NCBI GenBank assembly: GCA_963764675.1
Contig: CAVXTQ010000011.1
Span: 62,001-126,000 of the forward strand
Source: Acidiferrum sp963764675
GTDB taxonomy: Bacteria; Acidobacteriota; Terriglobia; Acidiferrales; UBA7541
DNA length: 64,000 bases
Direction of reading: 5' to 3'
Shown in pieces: positions 27,531 through 36,564 of this stretch; position 1 is the stretch's first letter, and each line of letters starts with the position of its first letter. A program made the position numbers and the translations under genes. The notes beneath the pieces were generated by a model. It did no database searches and was not told the origin of the DNA. It was given only the letters and a program-made list of their open reading frames with translations.

Positions 27531-29076
27531 CTATTTCTCCAATTCCACGAGAGCCAGAGCTTGCGGCTCGAGTGTCAAGGTCAACGATCCATTCTTTAGC
27601 GCGACGGTCTTCGCCGCGGGTAGCGTAGCTGACTTTCCGCAACGTTTCAATTTGCGCTACCGTCGGCGACTCCGGGCGGCCCATTTTCTCGTATGCAGGA
27701 AGCGGCGAGCCGTGCTCCTTGTCGACGATCGTGACTCGCACCGAGCCTGCCGGGGGGGCGCCCTTGAACCGCAGCGTCACGGTCTTTGAAGCGCCCGCCT
27801 CTTCAGGTAAAAATAAATTCCACACAGCGATCGCCAGCGTGCCGTCTTTCCGGCGCGTCACCAGCGCGGAGTCCGAGCTCGCATCCAGGCGCACGTCGCC
27901 CAGATGGTGCAGCATTGCGAAGTCATTGAACGCCGCTTTCGGAATGCTTCGCTCCGCCAGGAGGCCGAAGCCTCCGTAGAACGGCGTTTTCACCACGCCT
28001 TGTTCCTCGAACACGTCGGAGAACGTCCAATAACTCATCATTTCGGTGAGCCCATCGCATTCTCGAATCGTGTTCGCTAGAAACGGCCCCATGTAGGCGC
28101 TGTCGGTCACCTGTGTCTCGTTGTCATAAGCGGCGTTGTACTCGGTCCAAATCAGGGGCATTTTCGGATAGGCGGATGCTGCGATTTGCTCGTGAACTTT
28201 TTTCACCGCGCGGCAGACCATTTGGTTCCGTTGGATGTTCTCGTGGGTTCCGAATACGTCTTCGGCCTTGTCGTTGCCGTAGACGTGGGTGGACACGAAA
28301 TCAACCGGAACGTTTTTGTCTTTGCAGTGGGCCAGAAAACGATCGGCCCATGCGGCTTGCGCCGTTGACGGCCCACCAACTCGCAAACGCGTGCTCACCC
28401 GCTTGATAGCTTGCGCTGCGTGATCGTAGAGTTGATAGTAAGCCTCCTCTTTCGGATTGCCGACCCAGAAGTCGAGATTCGGTTCGTTCCACACCTCGAA
28501 ATACCACTGCGAAACTTCCTCCAGGCCGTAGCGCTTCACAAGATGGCGCGTGAAGTTCTCGATGAGCTGTTCCCACAAGTTCCAATCTTTCGGCGGCGCG
28601 ACATTCTGCTTGTACCAAAAGGCGTGGAGTGCGTTGGGGTCGGATGTCAGCTTCTTGGGCATGAAGCTCAGTTCGACAAACGGTCGGACGTGATTGGCGA
28701 GTAGTCCATCGTAGATTTGATCTACGTAGGAGTAATTGTAGACCGGCTTGCCCTGCTGGTCATCGTCGTAGACGCCAACCTCGTCATGAAATATCGCGTG
28801 AAAGCGGACGTAGCCGAAGTCCGTGATGCGCTTCGTCTCGCGAAGATCGTGGCGATAGTCGTCGCGAAGAGAAAGAATCGCGCGGCCAGATCCGAACATT
28901 TGTTCCCAAAAATGGGGAAACGGATGCGCCGCAGCGCCGGCGTCGATCTCGATGGCTTCCGCTAGCGTCTGCGTTCCGCTAGTTTGCGCGCGAAGGTTCG
29001 CAGGCAAAGTGGCAAGCACGAACAGGAGCAGCAGCGAAGCGCGAAAAACGAAGTGCCGAAATGCCGGTAAGTTCAT
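27531..29076 (-). CDS. Secreted GH39-like beta-xylosidase family protein, 3' frameshift
   Basis: The protein starts at ATG 29076 (GGGGAGA upstream) with a signal peptide (LLLLFVLATLPANLRAQ). Catalytic motifs of GH39 are visible: acid/base Glu in FEVWNEPNLDFW near residue 185 and nucleophile Glu in LIWTEYNA near 290. Near 27622-27632 the frame appears shifted: the open frame continues antisense through the convergent gene to 27241, while the next frame carries the expected family C-terminus (LPAAKTVALKNGSLTLTLEP..ALALVELEK) and stops at 27531-27533, only 4 bases from the neighbour. I therefore give the restored end. Substrate: beta-xylosides or related, by family. Confidence 0.75.
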
Positions 29077-29180
29077 TCGAAAATCTCCCCGAGAGTTATA
29101 GCAGATATCGCCGCTGCCGCACATTCCCGCGGTCGGTTTCAGTTGACACACGGTACGACCTTCGGCAGCATGACGGGCGC

Positions 29181-30116
29181 GTGACCGATCTCTCCGCAAT
29201 TGCGCGCCAAGCCCCTGCCATCGTGTTTGTGAACCCGCTTGCTGGAGGCGGCCGCGCGGGCTCCCACCTGCTTCGAGTCCGCGAAATCTTCGATAGGGAA
29301 AAAATTCACGTGGAGTTTGTGCCCACCGAAAGCGCAGCTGACTTGGAATCGCGCGCGGGTGCCGCCATTTCGGCCGGTCACCGGCTGCTGCTGGCCATGG
29401 GCGGTGATGGAACATTTCAGGGGCTCGCGAACGCGGCCTTCGGAAGCGATGTTTTACTAGGCGTGTTGCCGGCGGGCGGAGGAAATGATTTTGCGACCGC
29501 GCTCGGCTTGCCGAAAGATCCCGCCGCTGCCGCCCGAGCCGTTTTGCACGGGAAACCCCGTTCCGTGGATTTGATCCGCGCGCGCGTGGACGGAGGCCGC
29601 GAGCGTCTTTACGCCTGCGGCGGCGGCATGGGCCTCGATGTGAACGCCGTGCAACTGGCCGCGGGAACCTATCGCCTTTGGCCGGGCCGCTTGCGGTACG
29701 TTGCGTCGGCGTTGCACGCTCTGCGCGACTCCAAGCCGCTGCTGGTGCGCGCGGAATTTCCCGGCAGCGAGATTCCGGCAATCGAAGCAAGAGTGTTGCT
29801 GGCGGCGGTGTTAAACACGCCCACGTACGGAGGCGGGATGCGTCTCGCACCGGTTGCACGAATGGACGACGGCTGGCTCGACTTGGCGCTGGCGAAGGAC
29901 TTGAGCGCGTTGCAGGTAATTGGGTTGCTGCCGCAATTGTTGAAGAGCGGCAACCTTCCGAACTCTTATGTGCAAGCGACGCGCGCTCGACGAGTACGGC
30001 TGGTGACGGATCGGCCGTGTTTTTTTCACGGCGACGGCGAGATTTTTGGTCCCGCGCCGGTGGAGATTGAAGTGGTGCCTAGCGCCGTGCGGATTTTAGC
30101 GCCAGCACAGCCTTGA
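29181..30116 (+). CDS. Diacylglycerol/lipid kinase family protein
   Basis: About 311 residues from GTG 29181; the ATG at 29061 would overlap the divergent GH39 start and gives a non-conserved tail. The kinase motif is MGGDGTFQGLANA near residues 73-85 and the second glycine-rich loop is GVLPAGGGNDFATALG near 97-112. The C-terminal beta-sandwich ends in DGEIFGPAPVEIEV, as in YegS/DagK/BmrU. Enzymes of this family phosphorylate diacylglycerol or other lipids at the membrane. It is divergent from the GH39 gene across about 100 bases. Which lipid is used is unknown. Confidence 0.85.
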   Translation: MTDLSAIARQAPAIVFVNPLAGGGRAGSHLLRVREIFDREKIHVEFVPTESAADLESRAGAAISAGHRLLLAMGGDGTFQGLANAAFGSDVLLGVLPAGGGNDFATALGLPKDPAAAARAVLHGKPRSVDLIRARVDGGRERLYACGGGMGLDVNAVQLAAGTYRLWPGRLRYVASALHALRDSKPLLVRAEFPGSEIPAIEARVLLAAVLNTPTYGGGMRLAPVARMDDGWLDLALAKDLSALQVIGLLPQLLKSGNLPNSYVQATRARRVRLVTDRPCFFHGDGEIFGPAPVEIEVVPSAVRILAPAQP

Positions 30117-30147
30117 ACTTTTCTACGCTCCCTGGATTGCGCCGGCG

Positions 30148-30951
30148 CTAAGGAGTGTCTTTGTGGAAAAATTTGCGGCGAATGTCGGGCCAGAACTCCT
30201 TCATTTCATTGGAGACGCCGTCCCACATGATCAACATGCCCAAGGTCCCTATGTTGCGGCCGAAGGTGCGGTCTTCCGGCGCGTGGTAGACATTGGAGAA
30301 GGCCGCGGCGGCGGCATTGCCGACGATTTCCGAGGTGTTGAAGCGCGTGCCTCCTGAATCCGTGCGCGTGACGAACAGCCGGTTGACGGCGTGATAGGCG
30401 CGGTGGCCAAACGATCCTTTGGCCATCTGGTAGTAGCGCGGATCTTCGTGCAGCATCGCGGGAAACACGGCTACCGTCATGTAGGTTCCAATTCCGTTGT
30501 CCGCGAAGGAAGCGCCGTAGCGCTGGCCGTAAGCTCCCCATCCCTGGCCCCACGATTTCGGGGAATTATTAGCCTGATCGATGGCAGCGAGAGCCCCTAT
30601 GAAGGGAAAGGTGAAGTAGTCGAGCACGCTGGCGGTGGCCAGACGGTACTTCTGCCCGCTGCTCAGCGGGGGAAGCTGTTTGGCGGTCTCGACGGTGCCG
30701 TAGTTGGGCATGACTTCGAAGATGCGGTCGTTTACGGTGCCGGTCTCCTTTTCAAGCTTGCTCTTGCCGATTTGGGCGTCGTGGTCTTTGTCTTTGTCCT
30801 GGCCCTTGTCCTGATCCGGGGAGCTCTGGGTGGACGGTGGCGCGGTTTGTTGCGGCAACGGCGCGTCGGGTTTGTCCTGCGCGAGGCAGGTCGCAGCCCC
30901 AGAGACAAGGGTGAAGAACAGCAGGATGTACAAAGGTCTTTTTTTGAGCAT
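30148..30951 (-). CDS. Secreted protein of an Acidobacteria-type hypothetical family
   Basis: 267 residues with a signal peptide (residues 1 to about 24, ILLFFTLVSGAATCLAQ). A charged Asp/Lys/Gln linker (SPDQDKGQDKDKDHD) follows. The main domain contains conserved-looking aromatic motifs (VLDYFTFPFIGALAAIDQA, YGQRYGASFADNGIG, HEDPRYYQM) and resembles small outer-membrane-associated proteins often seen in this phylum. No function is known. It has no cysteine in the mature part. It stands alone. Confidence 0.7.
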   Translation of the reverse strand: MLKKRPLYILLFFTLVSGAATCLAQDKPDAPLPQQTAPPSTQSSPDQDKGQDKDKDHDAQIGKSKLEKETGTVNDRIFEVMPNYGTVETAKQLPPLSSGQKYRLATASVLDYFTFPFIGALAAIDQANNSPKSWGQGWGAYGQRYGASFADNGIGTYMTVAVFPAMLHEDPRYYQMAKGSFGHRAYHAVNRLFVTRTDSGGTRFNTSEIVGNAAAAAFSNVYHAPEDRTFGRNIGTLGMLIMWDGVSNEMKEFWPDIRRKFFHKDTP

Positions 30952-31240
30952 AGTTTGGCGGCCCTACGAGATAAATCTCCCCCACATTGGTCGGCCGCCC
31001 CAAGAGGCCGCTTCTACATTGTACTGAACTGAACGGTTTAAGCCTCAACATAGAATGCAGATCGAACCCGATTCGTAACCCTGTACTTGGAGGTTGAGAG
31101 GTAGACACAAACGAACGGCCCGTCAGCACGCCGATTCACTGCCGCATCTCTGTGTAACAGCATGATTCTTTAGGATGTTAGTTTCGCCAGGTACGCCTGG
31201 GGATGCAGGGGTGGGAGGGGGCAGCGGTGCCGCCGGGCAG

Positions 31241-32869
31241 TTAGTTGGGTGGGGCGCAGACGAAGTTGGCGGCGCTGTTGGTGTCGCCGATGCCTTTGTA
31301 TTTTGCGGCTTGGGGGTAAGGGCAGAGCGGGCGGGTCATTTTGGGGCTGGGGCCCTTGGCGGGGTCGTCGGTGGCGAATTTTGTCGCGATGATGGTGGAT
31401 GGCGCGACGCCTTTTTCCACCCATTGTTCGAGGGCGAGGGCGACGCTTTGCTGAGGGTCGCTCGACACGGGCGCACCCACTTGGCCAAAGTCGTCCGGTC
31501 CGGGGCCGCCGCCGCAATGCTGCATGCCCGGAACCATGTACAGGCGGACAAATGACGCGGCGGTCTGCTGGCCCATGGTGGTGCCGACGTTGGAATAGTA
31601 GTCGATCGAGTTGTACGCGGAAATCGCGGCGTCGTTCCAACCGTGATAGAGAATGAGTTTGCCACCGCGCGATTGGAAGGGTTTGAGATTGGGGTCGGTG
31701 GCATTCATGGTGCGAGCCATTTTGCTGTCGGCGGCGGCTACAACCTGGTCGAGGTTGGCGGCTTTGTAGTCCCAATCGGATTTGCTGTAGACGATGTTCG
31801 AAAAAAATCCAGTGCCGAAGAAGAACAGGAGACTCTGACCAGAGGCCGTACCGGTGATCCAGAGGCCCCAGCCTCCGGGGCCTTCTTCGCCTCCAGGCAG
31901 GAAGCCGGGGAAAATCTTGCGGCCGTGGGAATCCTGCGCGCCCTGATAGAGCTTCTTGAGCGCAGTTACTTGCGGTGCGGTGAGACACTTATCGGAATCG
32001 CCGGCTTTGCACAGCAGGACGGCCGGATCGAAGTGACACTGCCTGGGATCGTTGAGGATGCCGTCGGTTACGCCATCGCGCGCGTCGCAGGCTTCGTTCA
32101 CGGCGTGGGCGATTGCGGGAACTTTGCTGGTGGGAATGTAACTCGCTGGGTTCAAAGTGGTGGCTTGCGCGTCCCATACGGCGCTGGTTAGCAAGTGGGT
32201 CCAAAAATTGGCCGGTGCGCCGGCGAGAATGCCGTCGTAATCTTCTGGGAAACGCTGAGCTTCCATCAAAGCTTGTCTGCCACCGTTGGAACAACCCGCG
32301 AAATAAGAGTGCTGGGGATTATTGCCGTAATAGGTTTTGACGGCGGCCTTGGCGGTTTCCGTCATCTGATGGATACCGCGATAGGCGAAGTCGGTGACCT
32401 TCTCCGGGTGGTTCAAGGCCCAACTGGCGTCGGTTCCGCGCCCCGCGTGACCAGTATCGGTGCCGACGGTCGCGTAACCTTGCCGAATCGAGACGCCCAT
32501 GAGTTGATAGTCGATCTCTCCGGCGAAACCTCCGTTGCCGTGACCTTGCAGCTTGCCGTTCCAACTGCGCGCGGGAAGCCAGACTTCGATCTTGATATTT
32601 GAATCGGCGCTGGGCGCGGCGTCCGCTACTACGCGGCAGAATGCGGGAAGCGACTTGAATAAGGCGGGGTTTGCGTCCGGCCGGACCGTTGCGCCGGAAG
32701 GAGGCGTGAATGCGCCCGCGGTGATACTCTGCGCCAGCGCGATCTTAACCTGCGGCAGAGCAAGCTGCGCGAGGTGTTCGCAGGACTGCACGGGCGAAAG
32801 AGTGTTCTGACCGAGAGCGGCGCAAGATAAGGAAAGCGCCGCGAGCGCGATAGCAAGTACCTTGCCCAT
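31241..32869 (-). CDS. Tannase/feruloyl esterase family protein, secreted
   Basis: 542 residues with a signal peptide (1 to about 20, ALAALSLSCAALGQ). The catalytic serine is in the GCSNGG box (FAGCSNGGRQALMEA near residue 190), followed by ILAGAPANFW, LILYHGWNDAAIS with the catalytic Asp near 430, and MQHCGGGPG with the catalytic His near 475. The family hydrolyses gallate or ferulate esters of plant polyphenols. A second cysteine pair around the serine and histidine is typical for this fold. It fits a plant-litter lifestyle together with the glycosidases nearby. Confidence 0.9.
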   Translation of the reverse strand: MGKVLAIALAALSLSCAALGQNTLSPVQSCEHLAQLALPQVKIALAQSITAGAFTPPSGATVRPDANPALFKSLPAFCRVVADAAPSADSNIKIEVWLPARSWNGKLQGHGNGGFAGEIDYQLMGVSIRQGYATVGTDTGHAGRGTDASWALNHPEKVTDFAYRGIHQMTETAKAAVKTYYGNNPQHSYFAGCSNGGRQALMEAQRFPEDYDGILAGAPANFWTHLLTSAVWDAQATTLNPASYIPTSKVPAIAHAVNEACDARDGVTDGILNDPRQCHFDPAVLLCKAGDSDKCLTAPQVTALKKLYQGAQDSHGRKIFPGFLPGGEEGPGGWGLWITGTASGQSLLFFFGTGFFSNIVYSKSDWDYKAANLDQVVAAADSKMARTMNATDPNLKPFQSRGGKLILYHGWNDAAISAYNSIDYYSNVGTTMGQQTAASFVRLYMVPGMQHCGGGPGPDDFGQVGAPVSSDPQQSVALALEQWVEKGVAPSTIIATKFATDDPAKGPSPKMTRPLCPYPQAAKYKGIGDTNSAANFVCAPPN

Positions 32870-32996
32870 GTCGAACTCCTCCTCAAAAGCGCCGACAATT
32901 GGAGACGCGCGGACATAGTAGTGGAAAAATGGGTTGAGTCCAAAGCCCTCGCCCGCAGGACGAACGGTACAGTTAACAGCGGAGAAACAGCGAGGG

Positions 32997-33365
32997 CTAG
33001 CCTTTTTTCTTTTCGATCTTCAGGTTGAGAGTGATGTCCTTTTTGCTATCGAAGCTGGATACGGTACGGGTTTGGGATTGGGCGCCATCTTTTTCGGCGT
33101 GGACTTCATAGTCGCTGTTGGGATCGAGGCCGCTGAAACGGTAATCGCCCTGGTCGTTTGAAATGTAGCTGCGAATAGCGTTACTGCGGGTATTTTTCAG
33201 AAAGACCACAGCGGCAGGAATGGGCGATTCAGATTTATCCATCACGACGCCGTGGACGGTGCGGAGCTGCGCTTCGTGCTTCGCATCCGGAGCCTGGCCC
33301 CCGGCGATGCATGCGAGAAGCAGTAAAACTACACTAATGCTTAGGAGTCGCATTCGTCGGTTCAC
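32997..33365 (-). CDS. Secreted carboxypeptidase-regulatory-like domain protein
   Basis: 122 residues; GTG 33365 or ATG 33353 may start it. The N-terminus is a signal peptide (MRLLSISVVLLLLACIAGG) and the rest is one small beta-sandwich domain (VHGVVMDKSESPIPAAVVFL...SNDQGDYRFSGLDPNSDYEV), the carboxypeptidase D regulatory-like fold used in TonB receptors and cell-surface proteins. The C-terminus is lysine-rich. It overlaps the upstream gene of the same kind by 32 bases, so the pair is co-transcribed. Confidence 0.75.
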   Translation of the reverse strand: MNRRMRLLSISVVLLLLACIAGGQAPDAKHEAQLRTVHGVVMDKSESPIPAAVVFLKNTRSNAIRSYISNDQGDYRFSGLDPNSDYEVHAEKDGAQSQTRTVSSFDSKKDITLNLKIEKKKG

Positions 33366-33810
33366 TCTTTCCTTCCGGTGGCTCCATCCGAAAGACGACG
33401 GTGTCTTCGCTCAAGCCGTTCGCTGCGTTGATCGTGCGAGTCTGATCCGCAAAACCCTTCACGACTATTACCATCTCATATTGTATTCCCTGGGGCACGC
33501 GAACGGCGAATTCGCCGCGCGAATCGGTATAGGTGTCCCAGCGGAACTTTTTTTCGTTGGCGCGGCGGATACGCAATCGCACGCCTGGAAACGCAAGGGC
33601 ACTGGGCGTGAAGACGGTTCCGCGGATCAAGAAATCGTGGGCGTGACTGTACCTTGGCTTGCTGCTGCTGGATGCGGTCGGCGGAGTGGCCGCGGGAGGT
33701 TGCGGCTGGGCAGGGGGAGCAGGAGGCGCAGGCTCCTGGCTGCCGGCAACGATCGAGGTCAGAGAAAGTAGTAACACGGCGGCGACGAGGAGCCATCGAG
33801 GGCTGTACAT
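33334..33810 (-). CDS. Secreted carboxypeptidase-regulatory-like domain protein
   Basis: 158 residues from ATG 33810 (AGGAGC upstream). A signal peptide (LLVAAVLLLSLTSIVAG) and a Pro/Ala-rich linker (PAPPAPPAQPQPPAAT) lead into a small beta domain (LIRGTVFTPSALAFPGVRLRI ... DSRGEFAVRVPQGIQYEM). It appears to be a paralogue of the gene that follows, with which it overlaps by 32 bases. Function unknown; a role in envelope assembly is possible. Confidence 0.75.
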   Translation of the reverse strand: MYSPRWLLVAAVLLLSLTSIVAGSQEPAPPAPPAQPQPPAATPPTASSSSKPRYSHAHDFLIRGTVFTPSALAFPGVRLRIRRANEKKFRWDTYTDSRGEFAVRVPQGIQYEMVIVVKGFADQTRTINAANGLSEDTVVFRMEPPEGKSEPTNATPKH

Positions 33811-33877
33811 GATTTGCTCCTGTGGATTTAGATGGTCGATACGGAAAAGAGGATGTAAAGGCTCGGGAGCGTGCGGA

Positions 33878-34126
33878 TCACTCCTCGTCTTCTTCTTCCT
33901 CTTCTTCGTCGTCATCTTCGGGAAGGTCGCCGTTCTCGCCGGCCTCATCCTCTTCTTCTTCGTCGTCCTCGTCGTCCAGATCTTCGGAGATGACGTTCAA
34001 GTGAACGGGATGGATCTGCGAGACTTCCAGCTCGGATTCACACTCGGGGCAACTGAGGATCTCGCCCTCTTCCACTTCGTCTTCGTCGACGTCGATTTCG
34101 GCCGAACAATCGGGGCAGCGGATCAC
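33878..34126 (-). CDS. LysW-like small zinc-ribbon protein with acidic tail
   Basis: 82 residues from GTG 34126 (GAGG upstream); a longer frame from 34171 is less likely. Cys pairs CPDC (4-7) and CPEC (about 29-32) with EIDVDEDEVEEGEIL and ESELEV between and after fit the LysW zinc ribbon (CPxC...GEI..CPxC...LEV). LysW carries amino-acid intermediates on a C-terminal glutamate. Here the expected short EDWGE end is replaced by a tail of about 35 residues that is almost all Asp and Glu, ending EEDEE. Terminal Glu could still be a carrier site, but this is uncertain. No LysX-type ligase gene is seen in the window. Confidence 0.7.
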   Translation of the reverse strand: MIRCPDCSAEIDVDEDEVEEGEILSCPECESELEVSQIHPVHLNVISEDLDDEDDEEEEDEAGENGDLPEDDDEEEEEEDEE

Positions 34127-34284
34127 GGCTACATCCTCCGTAGAAATTGATCGCAAGGGCGGCGCTGCCAAAGGGTACGAGCACCACCGTCGAGCGTATT
34201 ATATACCGCGGCGTGTGAAGTCAACTCCCGAGGATGAGATTGGCTGCGGATGGACAACATGGGGGCCAAAAAGGAGCTAGCGGT

Positions 34285-34764
34285 TTGAGGAAGAGAACAT
34301 CTTCGCGTGAGTATCCGGACCGGCCGATGGTGGGTGTCGGCGGAGTGATTATCGAGGACGGCAGGACGCTGCTGATCCGTCGCGGGAGCGAACCGCTGCT
34401 TGGAGAATGGTCGATTCCTGGGGGGAGTTTGGAGCTCGGCGAGACGTTGGAGGAAGGCGTCGCGCGTGAATTGCTGGAAGAGACGGGGCTCCAAGTGCGC
34501 GTGCTGGAGTTAATCGAAGTGTTCGAACGGATTTACACGGATGATGCGGCAGGCGCTCGAGCGAAGAAGAAAGGGCCGAGGTTTCACTACGTAATTGTGG
34601 ACTATTTGTGCGAGCGGATTGACGGCACGGCCGTGGCGGGCAGTGACGTGACGGACGTCGCGTTTGCGCGGGAAGAGGAGCTCGGGAAGTATCGCCTAAC
34701 AGAGACGGCGACGCGGATTGTACAGAAGGCGTTTGCGATGGATCGGGTGCGGCGGAGAGCGTGA
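34285..34764 (+). CDS. Nudix hydrolase
   Basis: 159 residues from TTG 34285, chosen because AAGGAG lies 8-9 bases upstream; an ATG at 34234 has no ribosome site. The Nudix box is complete: GGSLELGETLEEGVARELLEETGL at about residues 48-71, with all the Gx5Ex7REUxEExGU residues. Near the N-terminus VGVGGVIIEDGRTLLIRRG is the usual first strand pair. Such enzymes cleave nucleoside diphosphate derivatives such as ADP-ribose or oxidised nucleotides. The substrate is unknown. It is divergent from the LysW-like gene. Confidence 0.92.
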   Translation: MRKRTSSREYPDRPMVGVGGVIIEDGRTLLIRRGSEPLLGEWSIPGGSLELGETLEEGVARELLEETGLQVRVLELIEVFERIYTDDAAGARAKKKGPRFHYVIVDYLCERIDGTAVAGSDVTDVAFAREEELGKYRLTETATRIVQKAFAMDRVRRRA

Positions 34765-34820
34765 GCGGCAGGCACTTTATGTAAGAGCATGGCTTGCCGC
34801 GTGCTTGAGATTAGCGCTGA

Positions 34821-34860
34821 GGTTCTTCAGGCATCCTCACCGGATGCCCTCAGAATGACA
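34821..34860. repeat. Short intergenic repeat of the TGTCATTCTGAGG type with hairpin
   Basis: On the minus strand the end reads TGTCATTCTGAGG (34848-34860). Next to it is a perfect hairpin GGCATCC (34830-34836), loop, GGATGCC (34842-34848). A related sequence, TGTCATCCTGAGCG, is at 63527-63540. The element lies between the Nudix gene and the end of the DUF4097 gene and may also act as a terminator. Confidence 0.55.
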
Positions 34861-34881
34861 GACATAAAGCGTCACGTACCA

Positions 34882-36564
34882 CTACGGGGCTTTTGAGATT
34901 TCGATGTTGCCGTTGGCGCCGGTGAGGCGAAGCTGACAGCCGCCGTTGCCGATGGTGCCGTTCAAGGAATCACCGCCGAGGCTGCCTGTCGCAGTTAGCG
35001 GCAAGTCCGTCCTAATCCTACCGAAAGAAGTGCGGGCCGAGACGTTGTAGCCGACGCCGTCGGGAATGCGAACGCGAATGGACGAGAAAGACGTCTTCAG
35101 GGAGATATCGCGGCAACCAGAGGCGGGACGCGAGGCAGAAACATCGATTGCGCCATTCTGATTGTCGACAGTGACGCGGCCGCCCACGGATTCGAGGGTG
35201 ACGCCAGAGAACGATGTGGTGACGGTAGCATCCCCTTTGACATTTTTTGCGGTGACCGAGCCGTTGGTATCTTCGGCAGTGAGATTGCCGTTGATGCGCT
35301 CGGCGTCGATGCTGCCGAAACTGGTTTTGGCGTAAGCATCGGCGCCGATGTCCGTGATGCTGATCGCGCCGTTTCCGGTGATGGCGCGAATGCCCTTGGG
35401 AATGTTCGCAGCCTCAATGGCGCCGAAGGAAGTCCTGAGCGCAGTGACGCCGCGAGCGTCGCGTACGGTGATCTTGCCATTAGAGGTTTCGAGGTCGACG
35501 GCGCCAGCGACGTTTTCAAGCTCGATGTTGCCGAAGGAATCGCGAATGGTGACGGCGCCGCCGGCGGAAGAGCCCTTCACGCGAGCATTGTTGGTGGTGC
35601 ATTCGAGGCGGCCTTTGACGTCGGAGAAAGTGACGTTGCCGAAGCTGTTAGAAATGATGGCGGCGCCGCCGATGGAGGCGATGTCCACATTGCCATTGTT
35701 ATCGTGGAGCGTGAGATCACCGCGGATGTTGCGGACGTCGGCGCTGCCGAACGACGTGGTTACGCGAGCGGAGCCGGCATCGTCGAGCGTGACCGTGCCG
35801 TTGCCCCCGGTGATGTCGACGGCGCCCTGAACGTTGCGCACGGTGATGCTGCCGAAACGATTTCGCAAATCAAGCGAGCCCTTTATTTCCGTAGCTTGTA
35901 CCGAGCCATTGTTGTCGTTGATGAAGGTGTCGCCGGCGGCCCGGGAAAGCTCAATGCTGCCGAAGGAATTGTTGAGATGCGCGGCGCCAGAATCGCACAC
36001 CGTAAGTGAGCCATGGCTATTGTCGATGTCGGATTTACCGTGGACACCATCTGACGTAACGTTACCGAAATCGTTGCGGACATAGAGTGGAGCGTCAGAT
36101 GGTAGCGCAATGTCGTAGTTGACGGAGTAGGAGGGGCCCTTGCTCAGGCGAAACCACTTCTTTTCATCCTCGGGATAGACCGTTCGAACGTGCACGCCGT
36201 CGCCAGCTTGGTTGACCTCGATCTGAACCTTTTGGGCATAGGCGTCGGCCTCCTCACGCGAACTGGCCTGAACGCGGATGGTGGCGGAAATCCTAACGTC
36301 ACGGCCGGACTCGCCATGAAGGCGAATCTCACCGAATTTGTTCTCGATGCGGAAGGACTGGCCGGCGCCAAGGGTCAAGGCCTTTTGGAAATCGCGAGAG
36401 ACTTCTTGTTGGCCAGGATTCGCGGCCGAGGCGATCGGCGTGGATGCGAACAGAAATGCAGCGCAGGCGATCGCTAATACATAGTGGCATCTCCGCAAAG
36501 GCTCTTGTCGGTTGGGTACGGCAACACAGCCAGAAATGGCTGTGCCACAGGGCACGGCAGTCAT
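34882..36564 (-). CDS. DUF4097 beta-strand repeat protein, exported
   Basis: 560 residues from ATG 36564; GGAGG lies just upstream and the start overlaps the anti-sigma gene stop (ATGA). The N-terminus includes 15-odd residues encoded by a hairpin repeat, then a signal peptide (YVLAIACAAFLFASTPIASA). An alternative TTG start at 36498 would skip the repeat. The rest is a long series of short strands with alternating SFG and NNG/NGS turns (SFGNVTFSDVKG, SNGKITVRDARG, SFGAIEAANI), predicting a right-handed beta-helix outside the cytoplasmic membrane. With the ECF sigma and anti-sigma genes upstream it may respond to or sense envelope stress; function unknown. Confidence 0.8.
   Translation of the reverse strand: MTAVPCGTAISGCVAVPNRQEPLRRCHYVLAIACAAFLFASTPIASAANPGQQEVSRDFQKALTLGAGQSFRIENKFGEIRLHGESGRDVRISATIRVQASSREEADAYAQKVQIEVNQAGDGVHVRTVYPEDEKKWFRLSKGPSYSVNYDIALPSDAPLYVRNDFGNVTSDGVHGKSDIDNSHGSLTVCDSGAAHLNNSFGSIELSRAAGDTFINDNNGSVQATEIKGSLDLRNRFGSITVRNVQGAVDITGGNGTVTLDDAGSARVTTSFGSADVRNIRGDLTLHDNNGNVDIASIGGAAIISNSFGNVTFSDVKGRLECTTNNARVKGSSAGGAVTIRDSFGNIELENVAGAVDLETSNGKITVRDARGVTALRTSFGAIEAANIPKGIRAITGNGAISITDIGADAYAKTSFGSIDAERINGNLTAEDTNGSVTAKNVKGDATVTTSFSGVTLESVGGRVTVDNQNGAIDVSASRPASGCRDISLKTSFSSIRVRIPDGVGYNVSARTSFGRIRTDLPLTATGSLGGDSLNGTIGNGGCQLRLTGANGNIEISKAP
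36525..36544. repeat. REP-like inverted repeat inside the DUF4097 gene
   Basis: CACAGCC (36525-36531) and GGCTGTG (36538-36544) form a perfect 7-bp stem with a 6-base loop, flanked by further partly matching bases (GGCAA.. and ..TGCC). This palindrome resembles intergenic repeat elements seen in related genomes. It lies in the first 13 codons of the gene and is translated in frame. Confidence 0.65.
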
